A stretch of 64,000 bases of DNA from CAVSVP01 sp963731125 (GTDB lineage Bacteria; Pseudomonadota; Gammaproteobacteria; Competibacterales; Competibacteraceae), in assembly GCA_963731125.1 (NCBI GenBank), contig CAVSVP010000008.1, forward strand, positions 496,001-560,000, read 5' to 3'. The position numbers and the translations under genes were made by a program. The first letter of the stretch is position 1. Every line of letters begins with the position of its first letter. Below are positions 1 to 8,819 of this stretch, piece after piece. The notes below the pieces were generated by a model that saw only the letters and a list, made by a program, of their open reading frames with translations, had not been told where the DNA came from and ran no database searches.

Positions 1-772
1 CGCCGTGATCGCCGGGTGGGCAGGTGGGAATCATAATTTTGTATAACCAACGCAGTAAGGGATCGGGTACCTGATCCGCCAGAGGAGTGCCTTTAACAAC
101 GCCGGCGACACTGACCACCGCCGCCGCCTGATGGTGAAGCTCGGGATAAGCGACTAACGCTTCTAGAATATCGGCTATGCCCTTGGAGTAACCGATGAGA
201 ATCCACTTTTCGTGGTTGGGATAGGCGAGCAAAGCGTTACGTATCTGTTTGGCATTATAGGTACTGCTGGAGCGCCCGCTGACCTGGACTAGTCCCGTTC
301 GATAACCGTGTTGTCGCAAATGGGCGAGGGCATAGGAAAACGGGCTGATCCACCGGGTAATACATTCGCCGAAAATGCCGGGCACGACAATCACACGCAG
401 CCGGCGTTTCGCCTGAACCGGCCGTAGCGGACGATCGGTTAACGAAGCCACCTCGGAAAAGTGCCAAAGCGCCTCCTCACAGGGACGATCATCCGGCAGC
501 CGATAACCATGATCGTTGCGAATCGCGCAATACAACTCGCGAAAGCGGCTGCGGGCGTCCCGCACCTTGACCGGCAGAGTCGGCTCTGGAAGTGGCGGCG
601 TAGTAGGGGAGGGCGCAAAATCGCACCCCATCAGTGTCATCGCCGCCAAGACGGAAAACCACCGCCACCAAACGCAGACAGGAAAGATCGCGAGGGTAAG
701 CGAACGGTCGTGCTGTTGCGAGTCATTAGCAAGGGTTGCAGTCGGTTGCTTCGAGGTAACGTTACAGTCCAA
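1..772 (-). CDS. Putative lipoprotein alpha/beta-hydrolase, C-terminus beyond the window edge
   Basis: A continuous minus-strand reading frame runs off the left edge. Its N-terminus has a tryptophan-rich hydrophobic stretch ending in Leu-Met-Gly-Cys, a lipobox, so the product is probably an outer-membrane or periplasm-facing lipoprotein. A proline-rich linker follows, then a hydrolase-like core with an oxyanion-type VVPGIFGE segment and the nucleophile elbow Gly-Tyr-Ser-Lys-Gly, as in lipases and esterases. There is no ATG before the signal sequence; TTG at 772, overlapping the end of the upstream DUF1439 gene, is the longest option, so the start is uncertain. The overlap suggests co-transcription with that gene. 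The substrate is unknown and the catalytic Asp and His would lie outside the window or cannot be placed. Confidence 0.7.
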   Translation of the reverse strand, partial: MDCNVTSKQPTATLANDSQQHDRSLTLAIFPVCVWWRWFSVLAAMTLMGCDFAPSPTTPPLPEPTLPVKVRDARSRFRELYCAIRNDHGYRLPDDRPCEEALWHFSEVASLTDRPLRPVQAKRRLRVIVVPGIFGECITRWISPFSYALAHLRQHGYRTGLVQVSGRSSSTYNAKQIRNALLAYPNHEKWILIGYSKGIADILEALVAYPELHHQAAAVVSVAGVVKGTPLADQVPDPLLRWLYKIMIPTCPPGDHG

Positions 773-1292
773 GTTCGATGAGGATCTTATCTTTTTTGAT
801 GGTCATGGATTTCAACAGCAATTTGGCAAGCGAATGCCGGAACTTCGTGGTGTCCAGTTGATAGATAGGGGTCGTCGCAAACACTTTATCGAGCAATAGT
901 CCAGTGACTGTCCGGGTGATACTTTGGTAATGGCTTGGCGCGCCATCGAGATGAAGGCGGCGAAGGTTGGGGTTCAATAGATAAAACCCGCTGGTTTCCC
1001 GATGATATTCCAGGCGGCCATCTACTAACCCCCGCCATTGAAAAGTCAAATCGCCGAGGGTGTGTAAACGGATGGTCAGTTCTACACCAATTCGGTTGGC
1101 TTCTTCGTCGAGTCTGACGACTGGATCCAATAGCCTGACGGTAAGCCAATAGTTTGTTTTTTCGATGGGAAATTGCCGGGACACTTTATGCTGAAGTTGC
1201 GATAGCGGTATGCTGAAGGTGTAGAAATGGGCGGCGGCCTTGCTTGCAGCCAAGAGAAAATGGCCCAGAACCTGTCGTTTTCGGGAACTCAC
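762..1292 (-). CDS. DUF1439 (YceB-like) protein
   Basis: The product fits the DUF1439 family, which includes the E. coli lipoprotein YceB and has an elongated lipid- or ligand-binding fold. Family features are the N-terminal FSIPLSQLQHKVSRQFPIEK segment (a family-typical first helix) and the repeated beta stretches that follow. An ATG-less upstream extension to 1340 is possible, but GTG at 1292 is preceded by a clear AGAGGA ribosome site eight bases upstream, so that start is used. The mature N-terminus is hydrophobic (GHFLLAASKAAA) but has no clear lipobox cysteine. It overlaps the downstream lipoprotein hydrolase gene by about ten bases, so the two are probably translated from one message. 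Function is inferred only at the family level. Confidence 0.72.
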   Translation of the reverse strand: MSSRKRQVLGHFLLAASKAAAHFYTFSIPLSQLQHKVSRQFPIEKTNYWLTVRLLDPVVRLDEEANRIGVELTIRLHTLGDLTFQWRGLVDGRLEYHRETSGFYLLNPNLRRLHLDGAPSHYQSITRTVTGLLLDKVFATTPIYQLDTTKFRHSLAKLLLKSMTIKKDKILIELGL

Positions 1293-1462
1293 TCTGTTGA
1301 TCCTCTGGTGACAAACGGCGCAGCTGATGCTTGATTGCAAATAGGCTAATCTCTTAGGGAATTTCCGAAAATACTTTTGTTAGACGGGACTCCAGGTATC
1401 TACTGCAAACCCGGATTTCGCTAACGCTTCATCCAGGCTACAGGAAGATTGCATAGTCCATA

Positions 1463-2107
1463 TCAATAAAAGCGCAACGCTTCCTCATGAAAACTCAGAT
1501 GCTCGGCGCCGCTGTATACGAGTTGCCAACGTCCCGCTTGATAAACGAGTTTGTTGAGCGCGCACATTCTGCAGTCAAAGCCGTCGGTTAACGCGGTTAA
1601 ACCAGTGATCAATCCGGCAACGGAAGCTCCATGGCCCACAAATAACAGATTAGCTTCACCGTGTTCCACGATAGCATGTGCTGCCCGTTGGCAGCGTGCA
1701 AAGGTAATGCTGTTGTGGTATTCAGGATAGGTCGGTCGCAATAGCGAGCAGTAATTAATGTCGATCGTCGGATAATTCTGTTGCAACCTATCTGCCGCAA
1801 GTAAATCCGGCTCGCTTTCATACCACTCCGGCTTGAGGGCTTCGCAAATTCCGTGTTCGATGCGGACTTGCACTTCTAGAATGTCGGCGATGATATGGGC
1901 CGTTTGTACCGTGCGCAGAAAAGGAGAGGCGTAAACCACTGAGATGTTTTCTTCTTTGAGGCGTCGGCCCGTTTCTCCAGCCTGCTGAAAGCCTTCCCGG
2001 GAGAGCGGCGTATCATGAGGACGTGCAGCGGTATTGCGCCAGTTGTGATCAACAAAATCCTGGCGCATGCCATGGCGGGTTATCCAGAGGGTTCGTGGAG
2101 CACTCAT
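1463..2107 (-). CDS. Histidine phosphatase superfamily protein
   Basis: A 214-residue member of the histidine phosphatase (phosphoglycerate-mutase-like) superfamily. The RHG box (TRHG, near residue 11) supplies the phospho-accepting histidine, an arginine lies in the SPFLRTVQTA segment, and the second catalytic histidine sits in FVGHGASVAG near residue 160. The glutamate of GICEAL occupies the usual proton-donor region. These enzymes remove phosphate from small metabolites or proteins; the sequence does not show which. The gene stands alone, facing away from the next recognised gene. The C-terminus (HLSFHEEALRFY) is complete. Confidence 0.85.
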   Translation of the reverse strand: MSAPRTLWITRHGMRQDFVDHNWRNTAARPHDTPLSREGFQQAGETGRRLKEENISVVYASPFLRTVQTAHIIADILEVQVRIEHGICEALKPEWYESEPDLLAADRLQQNYPTIDINYCSLLRPTYPEYHNSITFARCQRAAHAIVEHGEANLLFVGHGASVAGLITGLTALTDGFDCRMCALNKLVYQAGRWQLVYSGAEHLSFHEEALRFY

Positions 2108-2618
2108 GGGTTACTGTATTCGCAGACGCAGGCATTGAAAACAACAGGTATTTTAGCACATAAGCGGCTTTCTGAGGACCTCGACAGGGCCCGCGCATCC
2201 GCTATCTAGGCACGCGCAGGAATCTCTACGATCTGCGCCGAGCGGCGGTCATCCAGAGTTTAGCAACCGTGCAACGAAGAGAAACGGCACTATGCAATGC
2301 CTTGTATAGACGACTCTTTTAAACCGATCGGCGTTACGGTAACAACCGCATCAAGCTACACCTCAAGACGGGTATTATTGGTCAACTCCTCCATTATGCT
2401 GAGCTTGGCATGAACAGCAATCTGGACGCTGCCCTTATCCGAGGAAAGGCCCGTAACCCCGGCCTTTGGGGAATAAAAAAGCCAGACAATAGGGAAAGAA
2501 AAAATGGTAGACGAAACAAAGGATTTTTTTGCTTCGTATCATATCGTGATTGCGCAACGATGCTTAAGATAGCGACCGCTTAGATTTCATGTTGTTACGA
2601 GAAACACATGCGAACCGC
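2108..2618. other. Intergenic region without a convincing gene
   Basis: About 510 bases lie between the histidine phosphatase and DUF3303 genes. On the minus strand near 2270-2440 a stretch reads like decayed protein (segments such as DKGSVQIAVHAKLSIMEELT and LDAVVTVTPIGLKESS) separated by in-frame stops. It might be the relic of a small BON-type protein, but this is weak. No tRNA-like, repeat or clear terminator structure was recognised. Confidence 0.3.
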
Positions 2619-2888
2619 CTACTTACCTGCCAGCACCTTGTGCATATCATCGTTGTCGACAACCGGGGTGAGATTGTTGAGAGCCAAGTCGGTCCACTTA
2701 TGAAACAATTTGGCAATCTGTATCGCATCCGAGGACTCCAAAATACTCCAGTTTTCATCTTGGGTGAGTGAGTGCCATGTTCCCAAGAGTTTAACTCCCT
2801 CAACTTCACCGTTGCCTATTTCTTGAAATCGCTTGTAGACGGCGTCACGATTTTTCGTTTCTATTTTGGTATAAGCTACAAATAACAT
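2619..2888 (-). CDS. DUF3303 family protein
   Basis: An 89-residue protein matching the DUF3303 family by its opening MLFVAYTKIETKNRDAVYKR segment, the central GVKLLGTWHS motif and the ...WTDLALNNLTPVVDND end. Members are small dimeric ferredoxin-fold-like proteins of unknown role. A strong GGAGGTG ribosome site lies about nine bases before the ATG, supporting this start. It is monocistronic here. The DNA on both sides is gene-poor. Confidence 0.75.
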   Translation of the reverse strand: MLFVAYTKIETKNRDAVYKRFQEIGNGEVEGVKLLGTWHSLTQDENWSILESSDAIQIAKLFHKWTDLALNNLTPVVDNDDMHKVLAGK

Positions 2889-3294
2889 TGGCTTTTCACC
2901 TCCGCCGCTTCGAGTCGTTTTTCTTGACTTCTTCGGCGTTTTCGGTTGTTTGATTTGCTCCTTGCTGCCCGATGATGCGCATCTATCCGAGTCCGCAGCT
3001 TACCCCCTTAATGGACCGGGCTGCAAGCAATCACGGGTCGTTGTCGGGATATTTTTCGCTTGGCGTGAGCGTAAACGCCCGTTGGCGCTGACCTCCACCG
3101 AGCAGCGCGTACCTTGACAAGCCGGTAAAAAAGCTGACAAAAATCATCGACATTGCAAAACATTTCTGTCAAGCTCATGGGGTATTTCCGGAGAAGGTGG
3201 GTGATGTATAGTGTCAACAGCCATTATCCATCATTCCTCAGGAGATACTATTGCTTAGCTCATCTGTTATGCCGAATTCAGGTTAACAATAAAT
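2889..3294. other. Intergenic region with a short protein-like relic
   Basis: This 400-base gap holds the upstream region of the DUF3303 gene. On the plus strand around 3113-3210 a frame without a start codon reads AYLDKPVKKLTKIIDIAKHF and on to GVFPEKVGDV-stop, which looks like the C-terminal relic of a lost gene. It is not assigned to a family. Nothing else was recognised. Confidence 0.3.
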
Positions 3295-3546
3295 ATGATT
3301 ACCACAGTTGAGATTAGTATGTATCCTTTTCGAGAGAACTATCGTGATCTGATACAAGATTTTGCGAGAAAATTAAATGAATACAGCGAAATAGAAGTCA
3401 CAACGGGTCCCACGTCTACCGTGATGGTCGGTGAATACCCACGCTTGATGGAATGCCTAAACGAAATGCTTCGGTGGAGCTACGCCGAGCATGGACGAGC
3501 TGTGTTTGTTGCAAAGTTCCTCCTTGACTATAATCCTGCCCTGTGA
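3295..3546 (+). CDS. YkoF-like thiamine/HMP-binding domain protein
   Basis: An 83-residue protein resembling a single YkoF/MTH1187-type ferredoxin-like domain. It opens with the VEISMYPFRENYRDLIQDF strand-helix pattern, followed by the family-like segment EVTTGPTSTVMVGEYPRLME and a helix. YkoF-family proteins bind thiamine or hydroxymethylpyrimidine in Bacillus; single-domain versions elsewhere are of unknown role and often tetramerise. No thiamine gene or transporter lies alongside, so a ligand cannot be inferred. The ATG start follows an AT-rich leader without a strong ribosome site. An IS6 relic begins 140 bases downstream. Confidence 0.7.
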   Translation: MITTVEISMYPFRENYRDLIQDFARKLNEYSEIEVTTGPTSTVMVGEYPRLMECLNEMLRWSYAEHGRAVFVAKFLLDYNPAL

Positions 3547-3688
3547 ATGTGACAAGGCCTAGATGGACCCCACTGTCTAGACCAAAAAGTCAGAAAATTA
3601 AGCGAGAGGAACCGCTTATGTTAAGCCGATAGGCTTTTCACCTTCCGATCGATCAGCAACATTGTCACCGCTTGGTTTGGGTCATTTT

Positions 3689-4503
3689 GGGTTCCGTTGC
3701 ATTAGTAAGGGGGGCTTCATTTCCGGTAAGCTATGTGCTCAATGAACTTGGCTCCAAGACCCCGTATGATTGACTTCAAAGAACACCACGTCGAAAAAGA
3801 ATCATCCTCTGATCGGTGTGCGTTGGTACCTGGCATACCCGCTGAGCTACCGCCATTTGGAAGAGATGATGAAGGAGCGGGGTGTGCCGTTGGATCATTC
3901 GAGTCTCTATCGCTGAGTCCAGAAGTTCACCCCGCAGTTGGAGGCCCCCTTTCGAAGCGGGGAGAAGCGCTCGGTGGGCAAGCGCTGGCGAATGGACGAG
4001 ACATATATCAAGATTCGGGACCAGTGGAAATACCTCTACCGCGCCGTTGATAAGGCGGGATAGACGATTGACTTTCACCTCACCACTCATCGCAACAAAC
4101 CAGCGGCGCTGCGCTTTTTTGAAGAAAGTGGTGCGCCACCACGGCCTGCCTGATAAGGTCACCATTGACAAGAGCGGCGCCAATACGGCAGCCCTGGAGA
4201 CCCTGCAGGAGGAAACCGATCACCCGATCGAGAGACGTCAGATCAAATATCTCAACACTGGGGTCGAGCAGGATCACCACGCTAACAAACGGCTCACTCG
4301 ACCGATGCTCAGGTTCAATGCTTTTCGCTCGGCCAGAATCACCCTGCAAGGCATCGAACTCATCCACATGATCAAGAAAGGTCAGAGGGTCTCTGCCGAC
4401 GGGCGAGATTTGTCTGCTGCAGAAAAATTCTGTTCATTAGCCTCGTAAAAGCCCGGGAGAAATAACCGCGCTGCACCGGAGGAAAATTAACGCAACTAAA
4501 CCC
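3689..4503 (+). mobile_element. Decayed IS6-family insertion sequence
   Basis: About 815 bases, the normal size of an IS6-family element. The left end reads GGGTTCCGTTGCA and the right end is its imperfect inverse (CGCAACTAAACCC), resembling the GGTTCTGTTGCA-type ends of the family. The single transposase frame inside is broken several times. No 8-bp target duplication is visible, consistent with an old insertion or cointegrate resolution. Confidence 0.7.
3766..4448 (+). pseudogene. IS6-family DDE transposase, multiply broken
   Basis: The protein can be followed through frames as IS6 transposase: MIDFKEHHVEK, then GVRWYLAYPLSYRHLEEMM, KRWRMDETYIKI (first Asp), VTIDKSGANTAAL (second Asp) and GVEQDHHANKRLTRPMLRF (Glu). 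At least one frameshift lies near 3800, a TGA replaces the expected Trp of the YRWVQK motif near 3918, a TAG interrupts near 4061, and a further shift occurs near 4120-4130. It cannot make active transposase. Multiple independent lesions argue against a simple sequencing error. Confidence 0.85.
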
Positions 4504-4585
4504 ACTCGATAAGCCCGCCGTGCTGGAAGAAATTCGATGGAAAAAGTATTGTCGCGGACTTTATGAACTGCCAATTGCGGCTTAA
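4502..4585 (+). pseudogene. Possible C-terminal relic of a gene cut by the IS6 element
   Basis: Just outside the right IS6 end an open frame reads KPAVLEEIRWKKYCRGLYEL and then PIAA-stop, with protein-like composition and no start. It may be the tail of a gene interrupted by the insertion. No matching N-terminal half was found at the left end, so the assignment is weak. The family is not recognised. Confidence 0.3.
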
Positions 4586-4632
4586 ATAACAATTCGCCAT
4601 AGACAGCCCTGCGCATTCGAATTGCAGCCGTC

Positions 4633-7605
4633 CTAGATCATCACGCGCCGCAAGGCGGCGGCGGTGCCGCCTTCCCGTAGTAGCTCAGCAATTCGTCCAC
4701 GGTCAGGAAGATCCGACTGTTCAATCTGCGCAGCCAGATTCTGAATTTTCTCCTCTTGGCGAGAATAGCGGATGGCCAACTCCGCCATGGCCTGCTCGGA
4801 CATCTGCTCAAACCAGTCGAGACCCTCCCGGTAAACGATCCGGCTTGCCAGCACCGAGGCAATGACCTGGGCAAGATAGGCTTTGGGAATGCGGGCGAAG
4901 ATGCCTTCTCCCAGCCTTTCCACTAAAACCAGTGGCAGATACTGCAATACCAGTTGCCGCATGAGCTTGTGATCGTCTTCGCCGAGCACGGCTAGAGCTC
5001 CGGCGATGGCATCGGTGGCACGAATGATGGCACGGCTCAAACGGGTGCTAAGCTCCGGTAGCGGCTCGTTTGGCTTGTGGCGGTGCTCGCGGAACAGGGC
5101 TGCGGCTTCCAGGCTGGCCAGCCAGCGCAGCTTGTCCAGGACCTCGGCGATAAAGCGTTCTTTAATGGCCAGAAATCCCGCTTCGTCCAGTAACATACTG
5201 GCGATGATCTCGTAACTACTGCAGATGACACCGCACTTATTGGCGGAGCTGTCCTTGATGACGATGGCGCCGCACTGGGCGAGCCGCTGCCGGGCGCCCG
5301 GCGTGATAAAGAGATTGGCGCCTTCCACGATGATAGCGCTGGAAGGACGGCCGTCCGGGGTAAGAAAATAGCGCCAGTTTTCCTCGTTAATGGTTTGTGG
5401 CCGGCCCCCGGCCGGAATAAAAGCATCGGTCACGAGACGATTGTGCAGGCTGTTGCGAGCCTGCAGGCCTCCCGCTTCGCTGATCCGCAACAGTCGGCCG
5501 CGTGGTCCCAGCCGGGCGGGGTCAAAGGCGCTGACGGGTTTACCGGTGCTGACGAGTCGCAGCAATTCCCCGTGATCCAGACCGTCCGGGTCCTCCAAGC
5601 AGCCGCTGCCGTCGGCGATTCCCAGGATGCGGGCATGGTTGCCGTACTCCCGGTTGAGGATACGAATCTCATTGCCCGCCACGTCGCCATCGGGGCCACC
5701 GGTGAGCTTTAGGGAGAAGGCCTGGTGCCGGGGATTAATCCCGCGCGTGCGCAACGCAGCTTCGAGAAAGACGGTGACGCCTTCGCTGGTGACGCCATAG
5801 CGCTTGTGATTGATGCCCGCCCCGGGTTTAGAACTCATAAAAACATTCGGCAGCGGATGTCCCCGCCGCCGCGCCCGCTCCACAATCCAGATGATAAGCC
5901 CATCGGACACATTTTCGTCGGGCCCCAGATAGAGGAACTCGTCCTTGCCGTAATAATCCGTGCTGTCATTACACCCTCCCACGGGCATGCTGAGGTCCAG
6001 CAGGGCATCTGCGTAGGCTCTGCCCACCTGTTCGAGATCGGCTCCAGGTTGCGCCAACAGCACTCCCTTAGAGCCGCCTTCCGGAATGTCTTTATTCTTG
6101 AGTTGTTGGGCCTGGGCGAGCCCGTAGGCTTCGTCATAGAGACGTTCGCTTTCCAGAGTGTACTGTTCCTGGCTGGAAGGATAGACGATCCGCATCCCGC
6201 CCCGCGCAATGTCACGAAAGCGAACATGAAAGCCGTCGAAGTCGCAGCCATACACGAAGAAAATCCCGTATGGCACCTCCTCTTTTCCCCCGGTTGACAG
6301 AAATGAGGGCTCGACCTGCAGTGTCAGCGCATAGCGTTCCGCCCTATAGACATTGGTGCGCAGGGTAATACCGACCGCTTTCAATAGCGTCGCTAGCATC
6401 AGCCGTTCGTCGTCCTTATCGACCTCGTTTTTGATTCGTTCCGCGATGTGCGGAGCAAGCTCTGCGAACGCCCGTTCCCCGCCTACGGCAAAACGCGTCA
6501 GAAACAGCTCGATAATGGCGCGCGTGATGTCCCAATAGCGTAGCGCCACCGTCAGAATGCTGCGGCGACTGAAAACGAGTGCATCACGCTTACTCAGTAC
6601 CTGATGAATGAGGTGGCTTAGCGCCAGTAGCACCTCGGCATGCAGCAGGTTCCGGTTCGGCAACTGGCCGGTCATTGCCAGCACCGCATCGTCGAGATAG
6701 CCGAGCCGGCGCAGATCCCTTTCGAGATGCTGCCAAAGTTGACTTTGCGGAGTTAGCATACCGCTCTCGGGCGTGTTAACCAGGAAGCTGAGTAGCGATA
6801 CGGGTTCCTTGTCCCGTTCTCCGAATCCATCCAGATAGGCCCGCTGGATATTGATGCCTGTCCATCCCAGATAGCGACTGACGGAGGCAAACAAGCGCCG
6901 CCGTGCCACGCTGTTAATCCCAAGGGTAATGCTGCTCATGTCGTTGTCGGGCTGCATTTCCAGCACCACGATGGCATTACCGCTGGTTCGTATCCCCTCG
7001 ACTAAACGAAATTGCCGACAGATGCGAGCTTCGGGAACGGTGTCAAGGTAGCGGCCGGCGCATTGACTGAAATGACGCCGTAATGCTGTTCTCGATAGCT
7101 CTTTCTCGTGCTGGTGGGCGTACGCCAGTACGCGCTCCGCCTTATCTCGCTGGCGCGGATCAGTGGGGTCAAATTGAGGAGGTTCTCCAAACTCGAAGAC
7201 GTCGAGAACACGACTGCCATCCGTTGCCGTATAAACCCGCGCCGAGCACAGGGGTAGCTCACCGGGCAGTTGCGTCACGAGCTCGCTCAACTGGCCGGGA
7301 TAGCTGCGATCACTGATGACCGTGAAGAGGGTGCCGGCGTCGTTGCGCAGCGTGATTGCCTGGGACAGGCCGCTGGCTTCCACCGCCAGAATCGCCTTGA
7401 TATGGCTGAGTCGAGTATCCGGATCGGTGTCGTGAAAGTAATAGGGTGGCATCGTCGCCAGAAAGCGAGGTACGATCTCCTCCGCCGCCTGCTGTAGGCC
7501 GGCAAGGAGCTCTCCGATAATTGCCGGGGATTGGTGTGAATCGCGGGAATCATTTGCTGTGCGCGCACCAGGAAAGTGCTTCGCGGCGACGCCTTCATTT
7601 ATCAT
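4633..7605 (-). CDS. NAD-dependent glutamate dehydrogenase, large (~115 kDa) class
   Basis: A 990-residue protein of the large NAD-glutamate dehydrogenase group, which deaminates glutamate to 2-oxoglutarate and ammonium in the cytoplasm. The catalytic half shows GGMRIVYPSSQEQYTLESER, the substrate-lysine segment IPEGGSKGVLL, the SSKPGAGINHKRYGVTSEGV block and the dinucleotide region KLTGGPDGDVAGNEIRIL. The length matches the 115-kDa class, not the ~180-kDa class, because the long N-terminal regulatory region is shorter. ATG at 7605 follows an AGGAAGGA ribosome site. The gene is monocistronic. A palindromic repeat lies about 100 bases upstream. In context it could drain glutamate formed during ectoine breakdown next door. 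A second, unrelated NADP-type enzyme is at 37.6 kb. Confidence 0.85.
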   Translation of the reverse strand: MINEGVAAKHFPGARTANDSRDSHQSPAIIGELLAGLQQAAEEIVPRFLATMPPYYFHDTDPDTRLSHIKAILAVEASGLSQAITLRNDAGTLFTVISDRSYPGQLSELVTQLPGELPLCSARVYTATDGSRVLDVFEFGEPPQFDPTDPRQRDKAERVLAYAHQHEKELSRTALRRHFSQCAGRYLDTVPEARICRQFRLVEGIRTSGNAIVVLEMQPDNDMSSITLGINSVARRRLFASVSRYLGWTGINIQRAYLDGFGERDKEPVSLLSFLVNTPESGMLTPQSQLWQHLERDLRRLGYLDDAVLAMTGQLPNRNLLHAEVLLALSHLIHQVLSKRDALVFSRRSILTVALRYWDITRAIIELFLTRFAVGGERAFAELAPHIAERIKNEVDKDDERLMLATLLKAVGITLRTNVYRAERYALTLQVEPSFLSTGGKEEVPYGIFFVYGCDFDGFHVRFRDIARGGMRIVYPSSQEQYTLESERLYDEAYGLAQAQQLKNKDIPEGGSKGVLLAQPGADLEQVGRAYADALLDLSMPVGGCNDSTDYYGKDEFLYLGPDENVSDGLIIWIVERARRRGHPLPNVFMSSKPGAGINHKRYGVTSEGVTVFLEAALRTRGINPRHQAFSLKLTGGPDGDVAGNEIRILNREYGNHARILGIADGSGCLEDPDGLDHGELLRLVSTGKPVSAFDPARLGPRGRLLRISEAGGLQARNSLHNRLVTDAFIPAGGRPQTINEENWRYFLTPDGRPSSAIIVEGANLFITPGARQRLAQCGAIVIKDSSANKCGVICSSYEIIASMLLDEAGFLAIKERFIAEVLDKLRWLASLEAAALFREHRHKPNEPLPELSTRLSRAIIRATDAIAGALAVLGEDDHKLMRQLVLQYLPLVLVERLGEGIFARIPKAYLAQVIASVLASRIVYREGLDWFEQMSEQAMAELAIRYSRQEEKIQNLAAQIEQSDLPDRGRIAELLREGGTAAALRRVMI

Positions 7606-7702
7606 GTTGGTTCCTTCCTGAACGTTTCCATGCTTGGAGAGATCGAGCTTAGACTTCGACGCTTAACCGGCTGTTGCGGTTGGAGTACCTGCCAACAGCG
7701 GC

Positions 7703-7812
7703 AATATCGATCTGGAAGCTGTTTTCAAGACCGTCTGTGGCATGGATGTCACAGTCGAGCTTATAGGGAGATATTAACAGCATGTCTTGAGAATAGCTTC
7801 CAGATCGATATT
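7703..7812 (-). repeat. Palindromic intergenic repeat, copy 1 (inverted orientation)
   Basis: About 110 bases with ends that are near-perfect inverted repeats (TATCGATCTGGAAGCT...AGCTTCCAGATCGATA) and an inner hairpin (CTGTGGCATGGATGTCACAG region). It is the reverse complement of copies 2-5 and lies between the glutamate dehydrogenase and eutA, which diverge. Confidence 0.85.
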
Positions 7813-7903
7813 AACCGGGCAGCACAATACGGTGTCAATATGATAGCATTCCGGTATAAAAATGGAACGTATTGATAGCAATGCAACCAGCAGGGGTGCA
7901 GTC

Positions 7904-8692
7904 ATGCAACCAAAATCTGTCACGGCATCTCCCACTGCCGGCCAGCCGTCTTTGTCCTACTGTCTGGATGCCGGCGTTGGCTGGCGGGCGGCCATCGGGT
8001 TGCTTGTGTTGGCCACCGACCAGACTATCGAATACGAATGGCGCCGCCTCTTGAATCTCGAAGGGGTGGCGTTTTTTGTCAATCGTATTGCCAATGCCGC
8101 TACGGTAACACCGGAGAATTTGCGGGCGATGGAGGCGGATTTGACCGGTGCCGCGGCGCATATTCTTCCCGAAATTCCCCTGGATGTGATCGCCTATGGA
8201 TGTACCTCGGCGGCGGTGTTTATCGGGGAAGATACCGTGACCCGCCGGATCCTGTTGGGGCGGGCCGAGGCGGTTAAGGTAACGACACCGATCACGGCCG
8301 CTAAGGCGGCATGTCGCGCCCTGGGAACGAGCCGCATTGCCGTGTTAACGCCTTATATTGAGGCAATCAATCAGCGGATACAGGACCATTTGGAAGCCGC
8401 AGGACTCGAGGTGCCGGTCATGCGGTCTTTTAATAATAGCGATGACAATAGCGTAATGCGTATCTCACCGGCGTCGATTTTGGCGGCGGCTCAAGATCTT
8501 GGAAGCGATCCTGGGGTGGAAATGGTCTTTATTGCCTGTACCAGTTTGCGGGGCGCGGCGCTTATCGAAGAGCTGGAAGCGCAGCTTAATAAGCCGGTGA
8601 CCACGAGTTGCCATGCCATGGCTTGGCATGCCCTGCGCCTGGCCGGCTACAGCGATCCCGGAGCGGGTCAGGGGCAACTGTTTCGTTGCTGA
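7904..8692 (+). CDS. eutA: Ectoine-utilisation protein EutA (Asp/Glu racemase/maleate isomerase superfamily)
   Basis: A 262-residue member of the Asp/Glu racemase, maleate isomerase and arylmalonate decarboxylase superfamily. The first catalytic cysteine is in DVIAYGCTSAAVFIGED and the second in MVFIACTSLRGAALIEEL. EutA proteins are found with eutB and eutC in hydroxyectoine-using bacteria and are thought to act on a hydroxyectoine-derived intermediate, probably by epimerisation; the exact reaction is not settled. The ORF opens to 7862, but ATG at 7904 follows an AGGGG ribosome site and better fits family length. It is detached from eutBC by 10 kb and lies in the plus orientation on the other side of the transporter arm. 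A palindromic repeat begins directly after its stop codon. Confidence 0.8.
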   Translation: MQPKSVTASPTAGQPSLSYCLDAGVGWRAAIGLLVLATDQTIEYEWRRLLNLEGVAFFVNRIANAATVTPENLRAMEADLTGAAAHILPEIPLDVIAYGCTSAAVFIGEDTVTRRILLGRAEAVKVTTPITAAKAACRALGTSRIAVLTPYIEAINQRIQDHLEAAGLEVPVMRSFNNSDDNSVMRISPASILAAAQDLGSDPGVEMVFIACTSLRGAALIEELEAQLNKPVTTSCHAMAWHALRLAGYSDPGAGQGQLFRC

Positions 8693-8694
8693 AA

Positions 8695-8799
8695 TATCGA
8701 TCCGGAAGTTATTTTCAAGACACGCTGTCAATACATCCCTGCAGCTCGACTGCGGCTTCCATGCCGCAGACGGTCTTGCTAATAACTTCCGGATCGATA
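8695..8799 (+). repeat. Palindromic intergenic repeat, copy 2
   Basis: A 105-base copy of the same repeat with TATCGATCCGGAAGTT ends and the inner hairpin CTGCGGCTTCCATGCCGCAG. It starts three bases after the eutA stop, between the convergent eutA and ehuB genes, where it could act as a bidirectional terminator or transcript stabiliser. Confidence 0.9.
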
Positions 8800-8819
8800 G
8801 GAATGCCTGATTTTCAGAG

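Noticed and set aside
2270..2440. BON-domain gene on the minus strand
   Set aside because: Only short protein-like stretches separated by stops; similarity is too weak to call a pseudogene.
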